Of a stretch of DNA of 64,000 bases, positions 7,856-15,951 are shown one piece after another. Each line of letters starts with the position of its first letter. Position 1 is the first letter of the stretch. The position numbers and the translations under genes were made by a program. Source of the stretch: Lactiplantibacillus nangangensis (lineage in GTDB: Bacteria > Bacillota > Bacilli > Lactobacillales > Lactobacillaceae); contig NZ_BJDI01000010.1 in assembly GCF_005405065.1 (NCBI RefSeq), positions 1 through 64,000 of the forward strand, written 5' to 3'. The notes below the pieces were generated by a model. That model had not been told where the DNA came from. It was given only the letters and a program-made list of their open reading frames with translations, and made no database searches.

Positions 7856-8611
7856 CTAGCTAAGTGGTGATAATGATCGTATCAACGTTAATTCAAAATC
7901 TGTTGACTCTTTTAGAGCTTTTATTAGTCTATTTGAATTCTCTTGGCCGACTCTCAAACTTTGCTTTAGCGGTGTGGTCAGGTCTTTTGATTGCAGGTCT
8001 ATTGATAGAGCTTGTGTTTCTTCTAATATTTGTTCAATAAGTGGTACAAACTCTGCAAGTGCTTGAAGTGTTTCGTCATTGTACTTAGACCAGACGGATT
8101 TTTCTACTTCAGTATTGATTTTATTGAATTTGTCAGACTCGTTTGTCAGTGCATGGTTTGCATACAGTGTATAGTGGGCGGACCAATATATAGAAGCAGA
8201 AACCTTTGAATATCTCAAGCACTTTGATAGTAGCTCCGGCGAGGCATATTTGAGGTTACTCATAATAAACTCCACGATTTCATCGTTGTATGGAGCATAT
8301 TTGAAAGATTCATGGTCTTTAGGATCATTTTTATGTGAGTAATAAATGTTTTGACGTTGGTATTTATAAAAGGCGCCCAGCCAGATTCCTGTATTGTCGG
8401 ATTCATAATAAATTGTTTTCAGCAACGGTAAATAGAAATTCTCATATCTTTCGGACTTATTACGAATTTTTATTTCTGTAAAGTATTTTCGCTGTCCTAG
8501 ACGATGAGAAAAATAGACCGATGATACTGTTACCGATGCTGTGAGAATAGCACAAGCGATGGTTACTAAATTAGAGTTGGTAAGACCACTTGTCAGTAAG
8601 ATTAGTTTCAT
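7856..8611 (-). CDS. Membrane-anchored hypothetical protein (251 aa)
   Basis: One N-terminal transmembrane helix (about 12-32) is followed by a long, mostly helical cytoplasmic domain without a family that I recognise. AAGGAAGTG precedes the ATG at 8611. With its anchor and its place among prophage-state genes it could be an exclusion factor, but nothing in the sequence proves it. Confidence 0.65.
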   Translation of the reverse strand: MKLILLTSGLTNSNLVTIACAILTASVTVSSVYFSHRLGQRKYFTEIKIRNKSERYENFYLPLLKTIYYESDNTGIWLGAFYKYQRQNIYYSHKNDPKDHESFKYAPYNDEIVEFIMSNLKYASPELLSKCLRYSKVSASIYWSAHYTLYANHALTNESDKFNKINTEVEKSVWSKYNDETLQALAEFVPLIEQILEETQALSIDLQSKDLTTPLKQSLRVGQENSNRLIKALKESTDFELTLIRSLSPLS

Positions 8612-8630
8612 GGTATTCACTTCCTTACGC

Positions 8631-8716
8631 TAATTATCGCATAGGAGTGGATAGGTGGATTAGAAATTATCACGCGCTTTGAGGTTATAGGTTGGTTGTT
8701 GTTATGAAAGGTGGTG
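8631..8716. repeat. Repeated intergenic module, copy 2
   Basis: This is a near copy of 7571-7657. In copy 1 the plus-strand reading RNYQAL..CRLAVVMKGGE runs on into the next gene. Here RNYHAL is followed by TGA and then GYRLVVVMKGG. The shared peptide suggests that the module derives from a gene segment, or that it encodes a leader peptide in front of each small gene. Confidence 0.65.
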
Positions 8717-8720
8717 GAGA

Positions 8721-8912
8721 ATGAGCGAGAAAAAATACAAGTTAATGTCAATGGAAAAAATATTGGCGGATCTATTAACTGGAACATTAACTGGTGAGTA
8801 CCATTTGGAAGAAGTGCAGCGTTCAAATGAACCATATGATAAAGGTCAAATCCGTTCACATTATGGCTTTGATGTTATTAGAAAAGCTCCCAAAGGAGAA
8901 AATGATGACTAA
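8721..8912 (+). CDS. Small hypothetical protein (63 aa)
   Basis: This charged soluble protein is of unknown function. The ATG at 8721 lies behind AAAGGTGGTGGAG of the repeated module. It overlaps the next small gene by 8 bases, so the two are probably translationally coupled. Confidence 0.6.
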   Translation: MSEKKYKLMSMEKILADLLTGTLTGEYHLEEVQRSNEPYDKGQIRSHYGFDVIRKAPKGENDD

Positions 8913-9036
8913 ATCTGAATTGATTGAATTAGATAAATATCTGATTAAGGAGATCAAACAAGCAATTGAAAATGAAAATTCCGCAATGGTTGCAGCCATT
9001 ACGGAATTATACAGATTGACACTTAGTCTTTACTAA
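8905..9036 (+). CDS. Very small helical protein (43 aa)
   Basis: The predicted product is one amphipathic helical stretch rich in Lys, Glu and Ile, of unknown function. AAAGGAG lies 6 bases before the ATG at 8905. It overlaps the preceding gene by 8 bases and the convergent gene at 9023 by 14 bases. Confidence 0.55.
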   Translation: MTKSELIELDKYLIKEIKQAIENENSAMVAAITELYRLTLSLY

Positions 9037-9256
9037 AAAAGTCAATGAAACGGATCTTTTTTCCTAATACCGCAACAGTATTAGTACCGGTAAAGACATA
9101 CGTACTATTTAAATGTTCCAACGTAAGGCCATCTTTAACGTTTTCAACACTGAGCACTTTGGTTGAAATCTCACCCTGAATTATGGTGTTGATTGTAATA
9201 GTTTTGAGACCTTTAACAGAGACGTGTCCTTCATCAAAGTAAATATTTGCATCCAT
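9023..9256 (-). CDS. Small hypothetical protein (77 aa) on the minus strand
   Basis: This is a beta-rich looking soluble protein of unknown function. AAGGAGGTG lies 6 bases upstream of the ATG at 9256, and the shared element TATGCGATAATTA lies just above, as for the two other minus-strand genes of this block. Confidence 0.6.
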   Translation of the reverse strand: MDANIYFDEGHVSVKGLKTITINTIIQGEISTKVLSVENVKDGLTLEHLNSTYVFTGTNTVAVLGKKIRFIDFFSKD

Positions 9257-9303
9257 GTTTATCACCTCCTTACACTAATTATCGCATAAAGAGAATAATC
9301 GGT

Positions 9304-10116
9304 TCATTTTTTATTGTAGCCCGGAGAAATAAGCAAGAACAATATTATGACGGTTCCAGTGACACCGAAATTGTTAAACATAACGCCAATTACGTATGAA
9401 ACAAGTTCACCAATCACGGCATTAAAGAGGAACTTTTTTGACTCAGAAAGGGACTGATAACGTTGAATAATTTGGTTAGTGAAACCCTTCACGGTCTGAT
9501 TTACTTTACGGGTGGCATTCTGACTGTCGTAGTTTACTTGGTCTATGGGTATGTTTTCTTTGTCGGACTCTACGAGCTCTTTAGACGGCTTGGATGGTTC
9601 AAACTCAGACGAAGAGTGGTACAAAGTATCAAAAACATCATTCATCTGATCCGCACCAAGTAGCTTGATTAAGTTAGCAAGCTCAGCATTACTTTTTTCA
9701 ATTTGTTTTAAGCCAAGCTGATTTGAAACATTATTGAATTTTGTACCAAGGCTCATATCGTACGCGGTAATATTTTGAATTTGTAAATTTAAAGCGTTGT
9801 TTACAGACAACGCCAAAGATTTCTGAAGATTAACCGATTTCATAGCAGAGTTGATTAAGGACTGCTTGTGTATTGGTGGAACGCCAAGTACATGTAGAGT
9901 GGTTAAGTTGGACGCCGTGATATTTTGTCTTGCAACTATAGAGGGCATGTCATATGCAGCCACAGGAATATTGTTCATTGCTGTGCTAATTATTCTTGAT
10001 TGTCTTTGTAAAGTGTCAGTTACTGTAGGCATATGACTCCAGGCGGCAGTGACCAAGCGAGACTGCGCTCGAATAGCACTACTAAACACGGCTTGGCTGG
10101 GGCTTAAAAATGACAT
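9304..10116 (-). CDS. Hypothetical protein with C-terminal membrane helices (about 270 aa)
   Basis: The long N-terminal part is rich in Ser, Asn, Gln and Ala and looks helical. A charged linker follows, then a C-terminal hydrophobic hairpin (about 225-265, GELVSYVIGVMF and TGTVIILFLLI). I do not recognise a family. The start is uncertain (ATG 10116 or TTG 10122) because the ribosome binding site is weak. It resembles membrane-anchored accessory proteins of abortive infection loci, but this is only a likeness in architecture. Confidence 0.6.
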   Translation of the reverse strand: MSFLSPSQAVFSSAIRAQSRLVTAAWSHMPTVTDTLQRQSRIISTAMNNIPVAAYDMPSIVARQNITASNLTTLHVLGVPPIHKQSLINSAMKSVNLQKSLALSVNNALNLQIQNITAYDMSLGTKFNNVSNQLGLKQIEKSNAELANLIKLLGADQMNDVFDTLYHSSSEFEPSKPSKELVESDKENIPIDQVNYDSQNATRKVNQTVKGFTNQIIQRYQSLSESKKFLFNAVIGELVSYVIGVMFNNFGVTGTVIILFLLISPGYNKK

Positions 10117-10288
10117 TTCCAATTTTGTAAATAAGAATTACGGCAAGAATCCAAAGGCTTATTCATTGGACACAGCCATCAAAACCATCATTAGATTTCA
10201 TCTGGGTATTTCAAATGTGTATCAAATTAACGAGAGCAATATTGATGAAGCACGTCGGATATTCGAGTTGTTAAAGATCAATATTTAA
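10097..10288 (+). pseudogene. 3' fragment of a small early gene, start lost
   Basis: The frame encodes about 60 residues of protein-like sequence (NDISNFVNKNYG...ARRIFELLKINI) but has no credible start or ribosome binding site. Its 5' part runs into the antiparallel gene at 9304-10116. Probably insertion of that gene removed the original beginning. A short gene started at a non-standard codon cannot be excluded. Confidence 0.45.
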
Positions 10289-10335
10289 TTTTCAAAGAAC
10301 AATTGTTTCAAGTTTCATTATTTAAATTGTGCCAG

Positions 10336-10363
10336 TTGTGGCAGTTGTACAACTCAATAAATT
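10336..10363 (+). promoter_or_regulatory. Promoter with a palindromic operator before the second regulator gene
   Basis: TTGTGG (10336-10341), 16 bp and TAAATT (10358-10363) precede the gene at 10383. The spacer holds a perfect 12-bp palindrome, AGTTGTACAACT (10343-10354), and CAGTTGT is repeated just upstream. Autoregulation by the adjacent helix-turn-helix protein is a reasonable inference. Confidence 0.55.
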
Positions 10364-10382
10364 ATGAAAGACGTGAAATTAT

Positions 10383-10934
10383 ATGGCAGATAAAATTGTT
10401 ATTTATCCGTCTGCCAATGTTAAACAAACATTGGGAAAGACGCTTCGGCTGAATCGTAAAACGCAAATGGGGCTAGGAAGTGACTTGGGATATACACAAG
10501 CAATGATTTCAAAGCTTGTTACTGGTAAGAGCGGATTGCAACTTGATCAGATTCAAAAGTTGCTAGACAAGCTACCATCGCATAACGAGGAATTGATGTT
10601 GGATATATTGAACCAGATTTCTGGTGGGATTGTTCCAACTATTGTTTCGAATCACTACCAGTTGATGGATGCAGTAAACCTGGATAATCGTGTTATTGCA
10701 GAATGCAATCAAGCAATTCAAGCATTTACTAGTGCGACAGATGAGCTAGGACGTCCCCGAGAATCAGTTGCTGACATGCGAGACCCTTACGAAGCGTTTT
10801 ATCAAGGTTACGATGTAATTAAGTACCTATATCCGTTTCTGATTGCAGTCAGCAATTACCTTGGTTGCAGTATGCAGGATCTCGCTGCTAAGCGAGAAAA
10901 GGTACTCAAGCAAAATAGCTACAAATTAATGTGA
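10383..10934 (+). CDS. Phage regulatory protein with XRE-type helix-turn-helix (183 aa)
   Basis: The N-terminal part (about 15-65, SDLGYTQAMISKLVTGKSG) fits an XRE helix-turn-helix. The remaining helical part has no known domain that I can name. Proteins of this type occupy the start of the early region in many lactobacillus prophages. The palindrome in the promoter spacer is the likely binding site. Confidence 0.65.
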   Translation: MADKIVIYPSANVKQTLGKTLRLNRKTQMGLGSDLGYTQAMISKLVTGKSGLQLDQIQKLLDKLPSHNEELMLDILNQISGGIVPTIVSNHYQLMDAVNLDNRVIAECNQAIQAFTSATDELGRPRESVADMRDPYEAFYQGYDVIKYLYPFLIAVSNYLGCSMQDLAAKREKVLKQNSYKLM

Positions 10935-10944
10935 GGTGATTTAA

Positions 10945-11232
10945 ATGGCTTCAAACTACTTTATGGATGAAAAAAATCAAATCAGATTCACGTTAAGCAT
11001 TGCTGATACAGCCAAAGCTTTGCGGACTAGTTATGAAAACATTAATGCGTTGATTGATTTGGGCTTGATCAAAGCGCTCAAATTGAGTTCTTTGTCAGTA
11101 CCATTAACTGAAATTCAACGATTTATGGACGACAACGCAGGTAAGGACCTTAAACAAACTATTGAAGATGAAAAGCAACAGATTCGACTCAATGGTCAAA
11201 TAAAGGCATTTGCATTACGAAAAGAGGGATGA
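10945..11232 (+). CDS. Small MerR/excisionase-like DNA-binding protein (95 aa)
   Basis: The segment LSIADTAKALRTSYENINALIDLGLIKALKL fits a winged or MerR-type helix-turn-helix as in HTH_17 proteins. It may be the excisionase or an early regulator. It follows the previous gene by 10 bases and has GAGGTGAT upstream. Confidence 0.55.
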   Translation: MASNYFMDEKNQIRFTLSIADTAKALRTSYENINALIDLGLIKALKLSSLSVPLTEIQRFMDDNAGKDLKQTIEDEKQQIRLNGQIKAFALRKEG

Positions 11233-11234
11233 AC

Positions 11235-11303
11235 ATGAGCCTTTTGGGATATGTTGGATTGCTTGTAGTTATTGCGTTTGTTGGCGTTGGTTTATCAGAT
11301 TGA
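11235..11303 (+). CDS. Tiny hydrophobic peptide (22 aa)
   Basis: The ATG at 11235 follows AGAGGG, and the product is almost entirely one transmembrane helix (LLVVIAFVGVGL). It begins 2 bases after the preceding stop and runs into the ribosome binding site of the next small gene, so it fits an operon of very short genes. Confidence 0.5.
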   Translation: MSLLGYVGLLVVIAFVGVGLSD

Positions 11304-11315
11304 GGAGGCAATCAA

Positions 11316-11435
11316 ATGTTGTTTTTTGTGGAAATTTTAGCCTTAGCAGCTCCGTTTATTTATGCTACTAAGAACGGCTGGACGGCAACTATCAGCATGC
11401 TAGTCAAGTTACCAGCAACACTATTTGGAATCTAG
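11316..11435 (+). CDS. Tiny membrane peptide (39 aa)
   Basis: GAGGAGG precedes the ATG at 11316. The product has one hydrophobic segment (VEILALAAPFIYA) and a second mildly hydrophobic tail. Function unknown. Confidence 0.5.
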   Translation: MLFFVEILALAAPFIYATKNGWTATISMLVKLPATLFGI

Positions 11436-11446
11436 GAGGAATGAAC

Positions 11447-11557
11447 ATGTTTACTTTTAACTTAGCTGATCGCAAGTATCGTAACGTAACCATGGAAGAA
11501 ATGCACGAAATTTTTAAGGAGGAGGATGCACATGAAGATAAGAAAAGTTCCCGCTAG
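11447..11557 (+). CDS. Tiny charged peptide (36 aa)
   Basis: TAGGAGGAA precedes the ATG at 11447. The acidic product overlaps the next gene by 26 bases in another frame. Function unknown. Confidence 0.45.
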   Translation: MFTFNLADRKYRNVTMEEMHEIFKEEDAHEDKKSSR

Positions 11558-11708
11558 CGCAATTCATAAGTATGAAAAAAACCGTGCAAGCATCGCAAGT
11601 GCTCACACGGCCAAGTTACAAACTTCCGAAAAAAGTTTATGTATCCAGTTTATTCCAAAACCTAGCTTGGTGCAACATATCAAGTTCGTTTGGAGGTGGC
11701 TAGTATGA
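11532..11708 (+). CDS. Small basic protein (58 aa)
   Basis: AAGGAGG lies 9 bases before the ATG at 11532. The product is basic and ends in a Trp-rich tail. It shares ATGA with the next gene at 11705, a sign of translational coupling. Function unknown. Confidence 0.5.
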   Translation: MKIRKVPASAIHKYEKNRASIASAHTAKLQTSEKSLCIQFIPKPSLVQHIKFVWRWLV

Positions 11709-12031
11709 GTTTAGTTGATATGCTGGATGGCTTGAACCGTTCAGAGGACGCTCAATTGATGACTGGTGACTATGAGCCAGATAGGTATTTGCCGATGGAC
11801 GTAAACGATAACGACGTAGATCCTGATTCCTATTATTGGAAAGTCAACCACGGTTATTCTGGCGATTATGTTATGGATGACCCTGACACAATTGCCGGCT
11901 ATCTTGATAGTGAGGGTTACGAAGCCAGCGAATATGATTATGGTTCGCACGTCTTACAAGATGATTATCAAGCAATCCTTGTTTATTTTGATGGTGATGG
12001 TACTGAACACGAAGCTAGGAGGCCTAGATAA
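11705..12031 (+). CDS. Acidic hypothetical protein (108 aa)
   Basis: This very acidic soluble protein, rich in Asp, Tyr and Gly, could be a DNA mimic by composition, although nothing proves it. GGAGGTGG precedes the ATG. Its TAA overlaps the ATG of the exonuclease gene (TAATG), so it is tied to the recombination genes. Confidence 0.6.
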   Translation: MSLVDMLDGLNRSEDAQLMTGDYEPDRYLPMDVNDNDVDPDSYYWKVNHGYSGDYVMDDPDTIAGYLDSEGYEASEYDYGSHVLQDDYQAILVYFDGDGTEHEARRPR

Positions 12032-12918
12032 TGAGCGAGCTTAAGGAACGAGTACAACCGAAGATTGAAATGACCTATAAAATGGATCGTCACCAGTGGT
12101 TGGAACATCGTCGCAAAGGCATTGGTGGTTCTGACGTATCTGCCATTCTTGGTTTTAACAGTTGGCGCTCACCATTTGAAGTGTGGGCAGATAAAACTGG
12201 TCGCTTACCAATTGATGATAGTGGCAATGAATTCACCCACTGGGGCAATATCATGGAACCCATTCTTGCTAAAGAGTTCCAGCAGCAAACCGGCAAGAAG
12301 GTGCATCGACAAAATAAAACGTTTGTTGATCCAGAGTATGACTTCTTACGTGCCGATATTGATCGTGACATCGTTGGAGAAGAAGGCTTCTTGGAAATTA
12401 AAACAGCAATGGAATTCAAGTCTTCCGAATGGACGGATGATGAGATTCCGCCGGCCTATTTGCTACAAGTTCAGCATTACATGATGGTTCTTGACCGGCC
12501 GTATTGTTATTTTGCCACCTTGATTGGTGGACATCGCTTTATCACTAAGCGAGTAGATCGTGATGATGAGTTGATTGCAACAATGCGCCAGCAACTTGTT
12601 GATTGGTGGCAGAAACACATTATCCAAGATGTCCCCCCAGAAGTAGATGGAACAGATTCAACCACTAACACGTTGAAACAGTTACATCATAAGACCGAAG
12701 GTCAGCCAATTATTCTAAATGACGATTTGGACAAACTTCTCGTTGAACGTGAGCACCTTAAAGAAGGGCTCAAGACTTATACTGATGACATTAAAACAAC
12801 TGAAAACAAAGTCAGAGAGGCAATGTTGACTACCGAAGTTGGCACGTCAAACCACTTTGTCGTTACTAATCGGCTAACCAAGCGGGGTAACCGCGTATTA
12901 CGGATTAAGGAGAAATAA
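12031..12918 (+). CDS. YqaJ-type phage exonuclease (RecE/lambda Exo role)
   Basis: This 295-residue nuclease of the YqaJ viral recombinase family resects double-strand ends to give 3' overhangs for the annealase encoded next. Visible signatures are RKGIGGSDVSAILG near residue 30, an Asp near DIDRD, and FLEIKTA (the ExK of the PD-(D/E)xK core) near residue 120. The last about 70 residues form a coiled-coil-like tail. Together with RecT it forms a phage recombination pair. Confidence 0.92.
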   Translation: MSELKERVQPKIEMTYKMDRHQWLEHRRKGIGGSDVSAILGFNSWRSPFEVWADKTGRLPIDDSGNEFTHWGNIMEPILAKEFQQQTGKKVHRQNKTFVDPEYDFLRADIDRDIVGEEGFLEIKTAMEFKSSEWTDDEIPPAYLLQVQHYMMVLDRPYCYFATLIGGHRFITKRVDRDDELIATMRQQLVDWWQKHIIQDVPPEVDGTDSTTNTLKQLHHKTEGQPIILNDDLDKLLVEREHLKEGLKTYTDDIKTTENKVREAMLTTEVGTSNHFVVTNRLTKRGNRVLRIKEK

Positions 12919-12920
12919 AG

Positions 12921-13850
12921 ATGGCTACTAATAATACTTTGAGTAAAGCACTGAATCAACAACCGCAAAAGGTAAGTGCGAAGAATGCTTCAATTAAGGT
13001 CTTGCTGGAGTCACCTACGATTCAAGCAAAGTTCCAAAATGTTTTAAAGGATAAATCATCAGGTTTTGTGAGTTCTGTACTTAACGTCGTTAACACCAAC
13101 GGTTATCTGGCTGATGCACAGCCAATGTCCATCATGACTAGTGCCATGGTAGCAGCTACTTTAGATTTACCCATTGATCCTAATCTTGGGTATGCCTACA
13201 TCGTTCCTTTTAACGGAAAAAATAAGGAAACAAATCGGTGGGAGAAGAAAGCCCAATTAATTATTGGATATAAGGGCTATATCCAGCTTGCACAACGATC
13301 AGGTCAATACCGTAAGTTGAATGTTGCACCGATTCCGGAAGGAGCATTTATTTCATGGAATCCATTAGCTGAGGAGCTTAAGTATGACTTTAGCAAGGCT
13401 ACTTCTGATAAAGCGGTGGGATATGCAGGTTATTTTGAACTACTTAATGGGTTTACCAAGACCGTCTATTGGACACGTGATCAAGTAGAAGCACATCGGA
13501 TTGCGAATAATAAGGATAAAGATAAGCGTGCATTAACTGGTGTATGGCTAAATAACTATGATGCTATGGCCACCAAGACCGTTCTTCGTAGCATGCTAGG
13601 TCGTTGGGGTATCTTGTCCATCGAGATGCAGAATGCTGTTAGCAAGGATGAACAACCACAAGAATTGACTGATGATGGTCAATTAGTAGATGACCGGCTA
13701 GATATTACGGATGATGCTACCAACTATGACAGTCCGAATGATGAGGCAGACGGGGGTAAATCTAGCACAAAGTCAGATAAACTTGATTCTGAATTAACTA
13801 AGCAAGAGCAACAAGATATCTTTGATGCGGTGAATGGTAGTAAAAAATAG
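12921..13850 (+). CDS. recT: RecT family single-strand annealing protein
   Basis: This 309-residue protein has the RecT core (about 25-235) and family motifs such as PIDPNLGYAYIVPF and QLIIGYKGYIQLAQRSG. It promotes annealing and strand invasion on ends prepared by the YqaJ nuclease. The C-terminal about 75 residues are acidic and low complexity, as is usual. It begins 2 bases after the nuclease stop. Confidence 0.95.
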   Translation: MATNNTLSKALNQQPQKVSAKNASIKVLLESPTIQAKFQNVLKDKSSGFVSSVLNVVNTNGYLADAQPMSIMTSAMVAATLDLPIDPNLGYAYIVPFNGKNKETNRWEKKAQLIIGYKGYIQLAQRSGQYRKLNVAPIPEGAFISWNPLAEELKYDFSKATSDKAVGYAGYFELLNGFTKTVYWTRDQVEAHRIANNKDKDKRALTGVWLNNYDAMATKTVLRSMLGRWGILSIEMQNAVSKDEQPQELTDDGQLVDDRLDITDDATNYDSPNDEADGGKSSTKSDKLDSELTKQEQQDIFDAVNGSKK

Positions 13851-13946
13851 ATTTAATTTATGAAAATAGAATTGGCTTGAATGCAGCAGCGACTGAATCC
13901 GCCGAACGGGTGTGAGGCCCATTAACAAATATAAGGGGGCGTTTAA

Positions 13947-14753
13947 ATGGCACGTCCAATCAAAAAGGGTTTAGATTACTTTCCACTCGACGTTGATTTT
14001 GCAGTGAATGATAAAACGGAAGCAATTATGGGAGAGTTTGGACCAAAGGGTGTTTTGTTCATGATTTACCTGCTGTCTGCGGTGTACCAAAACGGATACT
14101 ACTTGCAGTGGAATAAATTAAAGCAAATGCAGTTAGCTAATCGAATTGAGGGCGTGTCTCCTGATTTAGCTAATCAAATCGTTAACCGCTTGATTGCTTA
14201 TGGAACCTTTAGTGAGGAACTGTTCAATTCGGCTAAGGTATTGACGAGCCAACGAATCCAAGAAACCTATTTAGATGCGACTAAAAGGAGAAAATCACAG
14301 AAACCAACGTTGTATTGGATTAATGACGACATTAACTTTGTTTCAAGTGATGTTAATGACGACATTAATGCACAAATTAAAGAAAAGGAAAGTAAAGTAA
14401 ACAAAAATAAAGATAAACCAGACCCACGCGACAAAGTTCTCCGGGAATTTACCGAAAATGTTTGGAATATTTATCCAAAAAAAGTTGACTTTCAAAAATC
14501 TTATGATGCGTATTATTCTGCCAAGCTTGAAGGTATCGGTCTAGATAAGATTGTCTCAAAAATCAATGAGTATAAGGCATATCTGAAGTTGAACGGTACT
14601 AAAGAGTTTTATACCAAGAACCTAGCAAGTTGGTTACGGGGCCGCGGCTGGATGGACGAGTACGATATGACACCACCGGACAAGCCTAATTCTAGTGGCT
14701 CGCAGACACCAATGTCAAAGGAGGCTCAAAGCTATGTCAGAAATGACTTCTAA
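13947..14753 (+). CDS. Replisome organizer (DUF4373 / DnaD-like)
   Basis: The 268-residue protein starts with the Lin1244/DUF4373-type winged-helix domain (GLDYFPLDVDF, about 8-110). A charged linker follows, then a DnaD-like helical domain (about 150-240). It initiates phage replication by binding the origin and recruiting the loader encoded next. Two 16-bp direct repeats with an AT-rich flank lie inside its own linker coding region, as in lactococcal phages where the origin is inside this gene. Confidence 0.85.
   Translation: MARPIKKGLDYFPLDVDFAVNDKTEAIMGEFGPKGVLFMIYLLSAVYQNGYYLQWNKLKQMQLANRIEGVSPDLANQIVNRLIAYGTFSEELFNSAKVLTSQRIQETYLDATKRRKSQKPTLYWINDDINFVSSDVNDDINAQIKEKESKVNKNKDKPDPRDKVLREFTENVWNIYPKKVDFQKSYDAYYSAKLEGIGLDKIVSKINEYKAYLKLNGTKEFYTKNLASWLRGRGWMDEYDMTPPDKPNSSGSQTPMSKEAQSYVRNDF
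14320..14420. other. Candidate phage replication origin
   Basis: TTAATGACGACATTAA occurs at 14320-14335 and again at 14353-14368, with a start-to-start distance of 33 bp (three helical turns). Each copy is imperfectly palindromic. About 50 bp of A-rich DNA follow, which could be the unwinding element. It lies in the linker part of the replisome organizer gene. Confidence 0.5.
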
Positions 14754-15555
14754 TCCGTTGCAATTTAAAGCGCTGCACGGTTTACAAAAAAGTGATCAGG
14801 TTTGCCCAAAGCACCACGTCAACATGGTTTACATGGCGGGTCACAAACCGTTTTGTTTGGTTTGCTCGCGTGAGAGCATCGACAAAAAGGACGAAGAACG
14901 TGCTAAACGCATGAAAACTCGTTTTGAGCGCTTCCACACGATTGAGGTTTTGAAGCGGGACTCAATTCTTGATGATGATGACCTTAAGCAAGCGACATTC
15001 AAGAACTTTGAGCCGAATAGCGAAGAAGCTAAGCGCAATTTGGGACTGGCGCGGCATATTGCTGGCGAATACCTGGACCCCAAAACGAAGTACAACACGG
15101 TGCTTACCGGTTTGCCAGGGCGTGGTAAGTCTCACTTGGCATTATCCATGCTTAAGGCCGTGAACAAGCATAGTCAAGTGCCAATGGCGTGTTTGTTCGT
15201 GAGCGTCAACAAGCTCATGGGATTAATCCGCAGCAGCTTCGGCTACCCAGACAGCAAGTACACCGAAGCGAGCATGATTGAGCTGTGTGCAAACGCCGAT
15301 TTGCTGGTACTAGATGATCTGGGTTCAGAGGCTTCGTTCAAGAAGCAAACCAGCGAGGCTAGTGAGTTCGTCCAACGCGTGTTGTTCGGGATTCTAAACG
15401 AGCGGCGGCGCACGATCATCACAACGAATTTACAAAGCAATCAATTGGCCGACATTTACAATCCGAAGTTATTATCACGGATGTATAAAGGCGTTAACGG
15501 CCACATTATCAAGTTTACGGAAGCAACACCAGACAAACGGGAGGTCGACTTTTAA
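14734..15555 (+). CDS. DnaC/IstB-like helicase loader
   Basis: This 273-residue AAA+ ATPase has Walker A GLPGRGKSHLA near residue 130 and Walker B LLVLDDLGSE near 190. A Cys/His cluster, CPKH...CLVC, lies in the first 50 residues. It loads the host replicative helicase at the phage origin. I start at ATG 14734 behind AAAGGAGG; the longer frame is a shadow of the upstream gene. It overlaps the replisome organizer by 20 bases. Confidence 0.93.
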   Translation: MSEMTSNPLQFKALHGLQKSDQVCPKHHVNMVYMAGHKPFCLVCSRESIDKKDEERAKRMKTRFERFHTIEVLKRDSILDDDDLKQATFKNFEPNSEEAKRNLGLARHIAGEYLDPKTKYNTVLTGLPGRGKSHLALSMLKAVNKHSQVPMACLFVSVNKLMGLIRSSFGYPDSKYTEASMIELCANADLLVLDDLGSEASFKKQTSEASEFVQRVLFGILNERRRTIITTNLQSNQLADIYNPKLLSRMYKGVNGHIIKFTEATPDKREVDF

Positions 15556-15707
15556 TGTGTAAATTATGTCATGGTACCAAAGTTGTTCACAACGAAATCA
15601 TGCGCGGCGTAGTGGTTGTGCAGGCGTGTCCTAACTGCACAAGCGCCGTTCATGAGCATTATGAATATGAATTAGACAAGAGGGTTATGCAAGCTCTAAA
15701 AATGTAA
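15555..15707 (+). CDS. Small zinc-ribbon protein (50 aa)
   Basis: The ATG overlaps the preceding TAA. The product has CKLC and CPNC pairs 20 residues apart, a minimal zinc ribbon. It probably binds DNA, RNA or a partner of the replication proteins. Confidence 0.6.
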   Translation: MCKLCHGTKVVHNEIMRGVVVVQACPNCTSAVHEHYEYELDKRVMQALKM

Positions 15708-15783
15708 GTGGAGTTGGCTTAGTAACTGTCATGTCTATCGAACAGAACAAATTATCAGTATCAAGTAGGTGGATGAAATCAGA

Positions 15784-15951
15784 GTGACGATTAGCCGCGG
15801 AAATGAGTGGCATCGAAATATTGCGTTAAATTACGCAATACAGGAATACCTGCACGGAGAAACGTGGCGGGTCAAAGGAATGCTGAATTTAAATAAAATA
15901 GTCAACGTTAATGGTTGGCAAGTTGAAAGAGTGAATGTTGATGAAAACTAG
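15784..15951 (+). CDS. Small hypothetical protein (55 aa)
   Basis: I do not recognise this soluble protein. The start is uncertain: GTG 15784 has AGGTGG 11 bases upstream, and GTG 15769 is an alternative. The 3' end overlaps the next gene by 11 bases. Confidence 0.45.
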   Translation: MTISRGNEWHRNIALNYAIQEYLHGETWRVKGMLNLNKIVNVNGWQVERVNVDEN

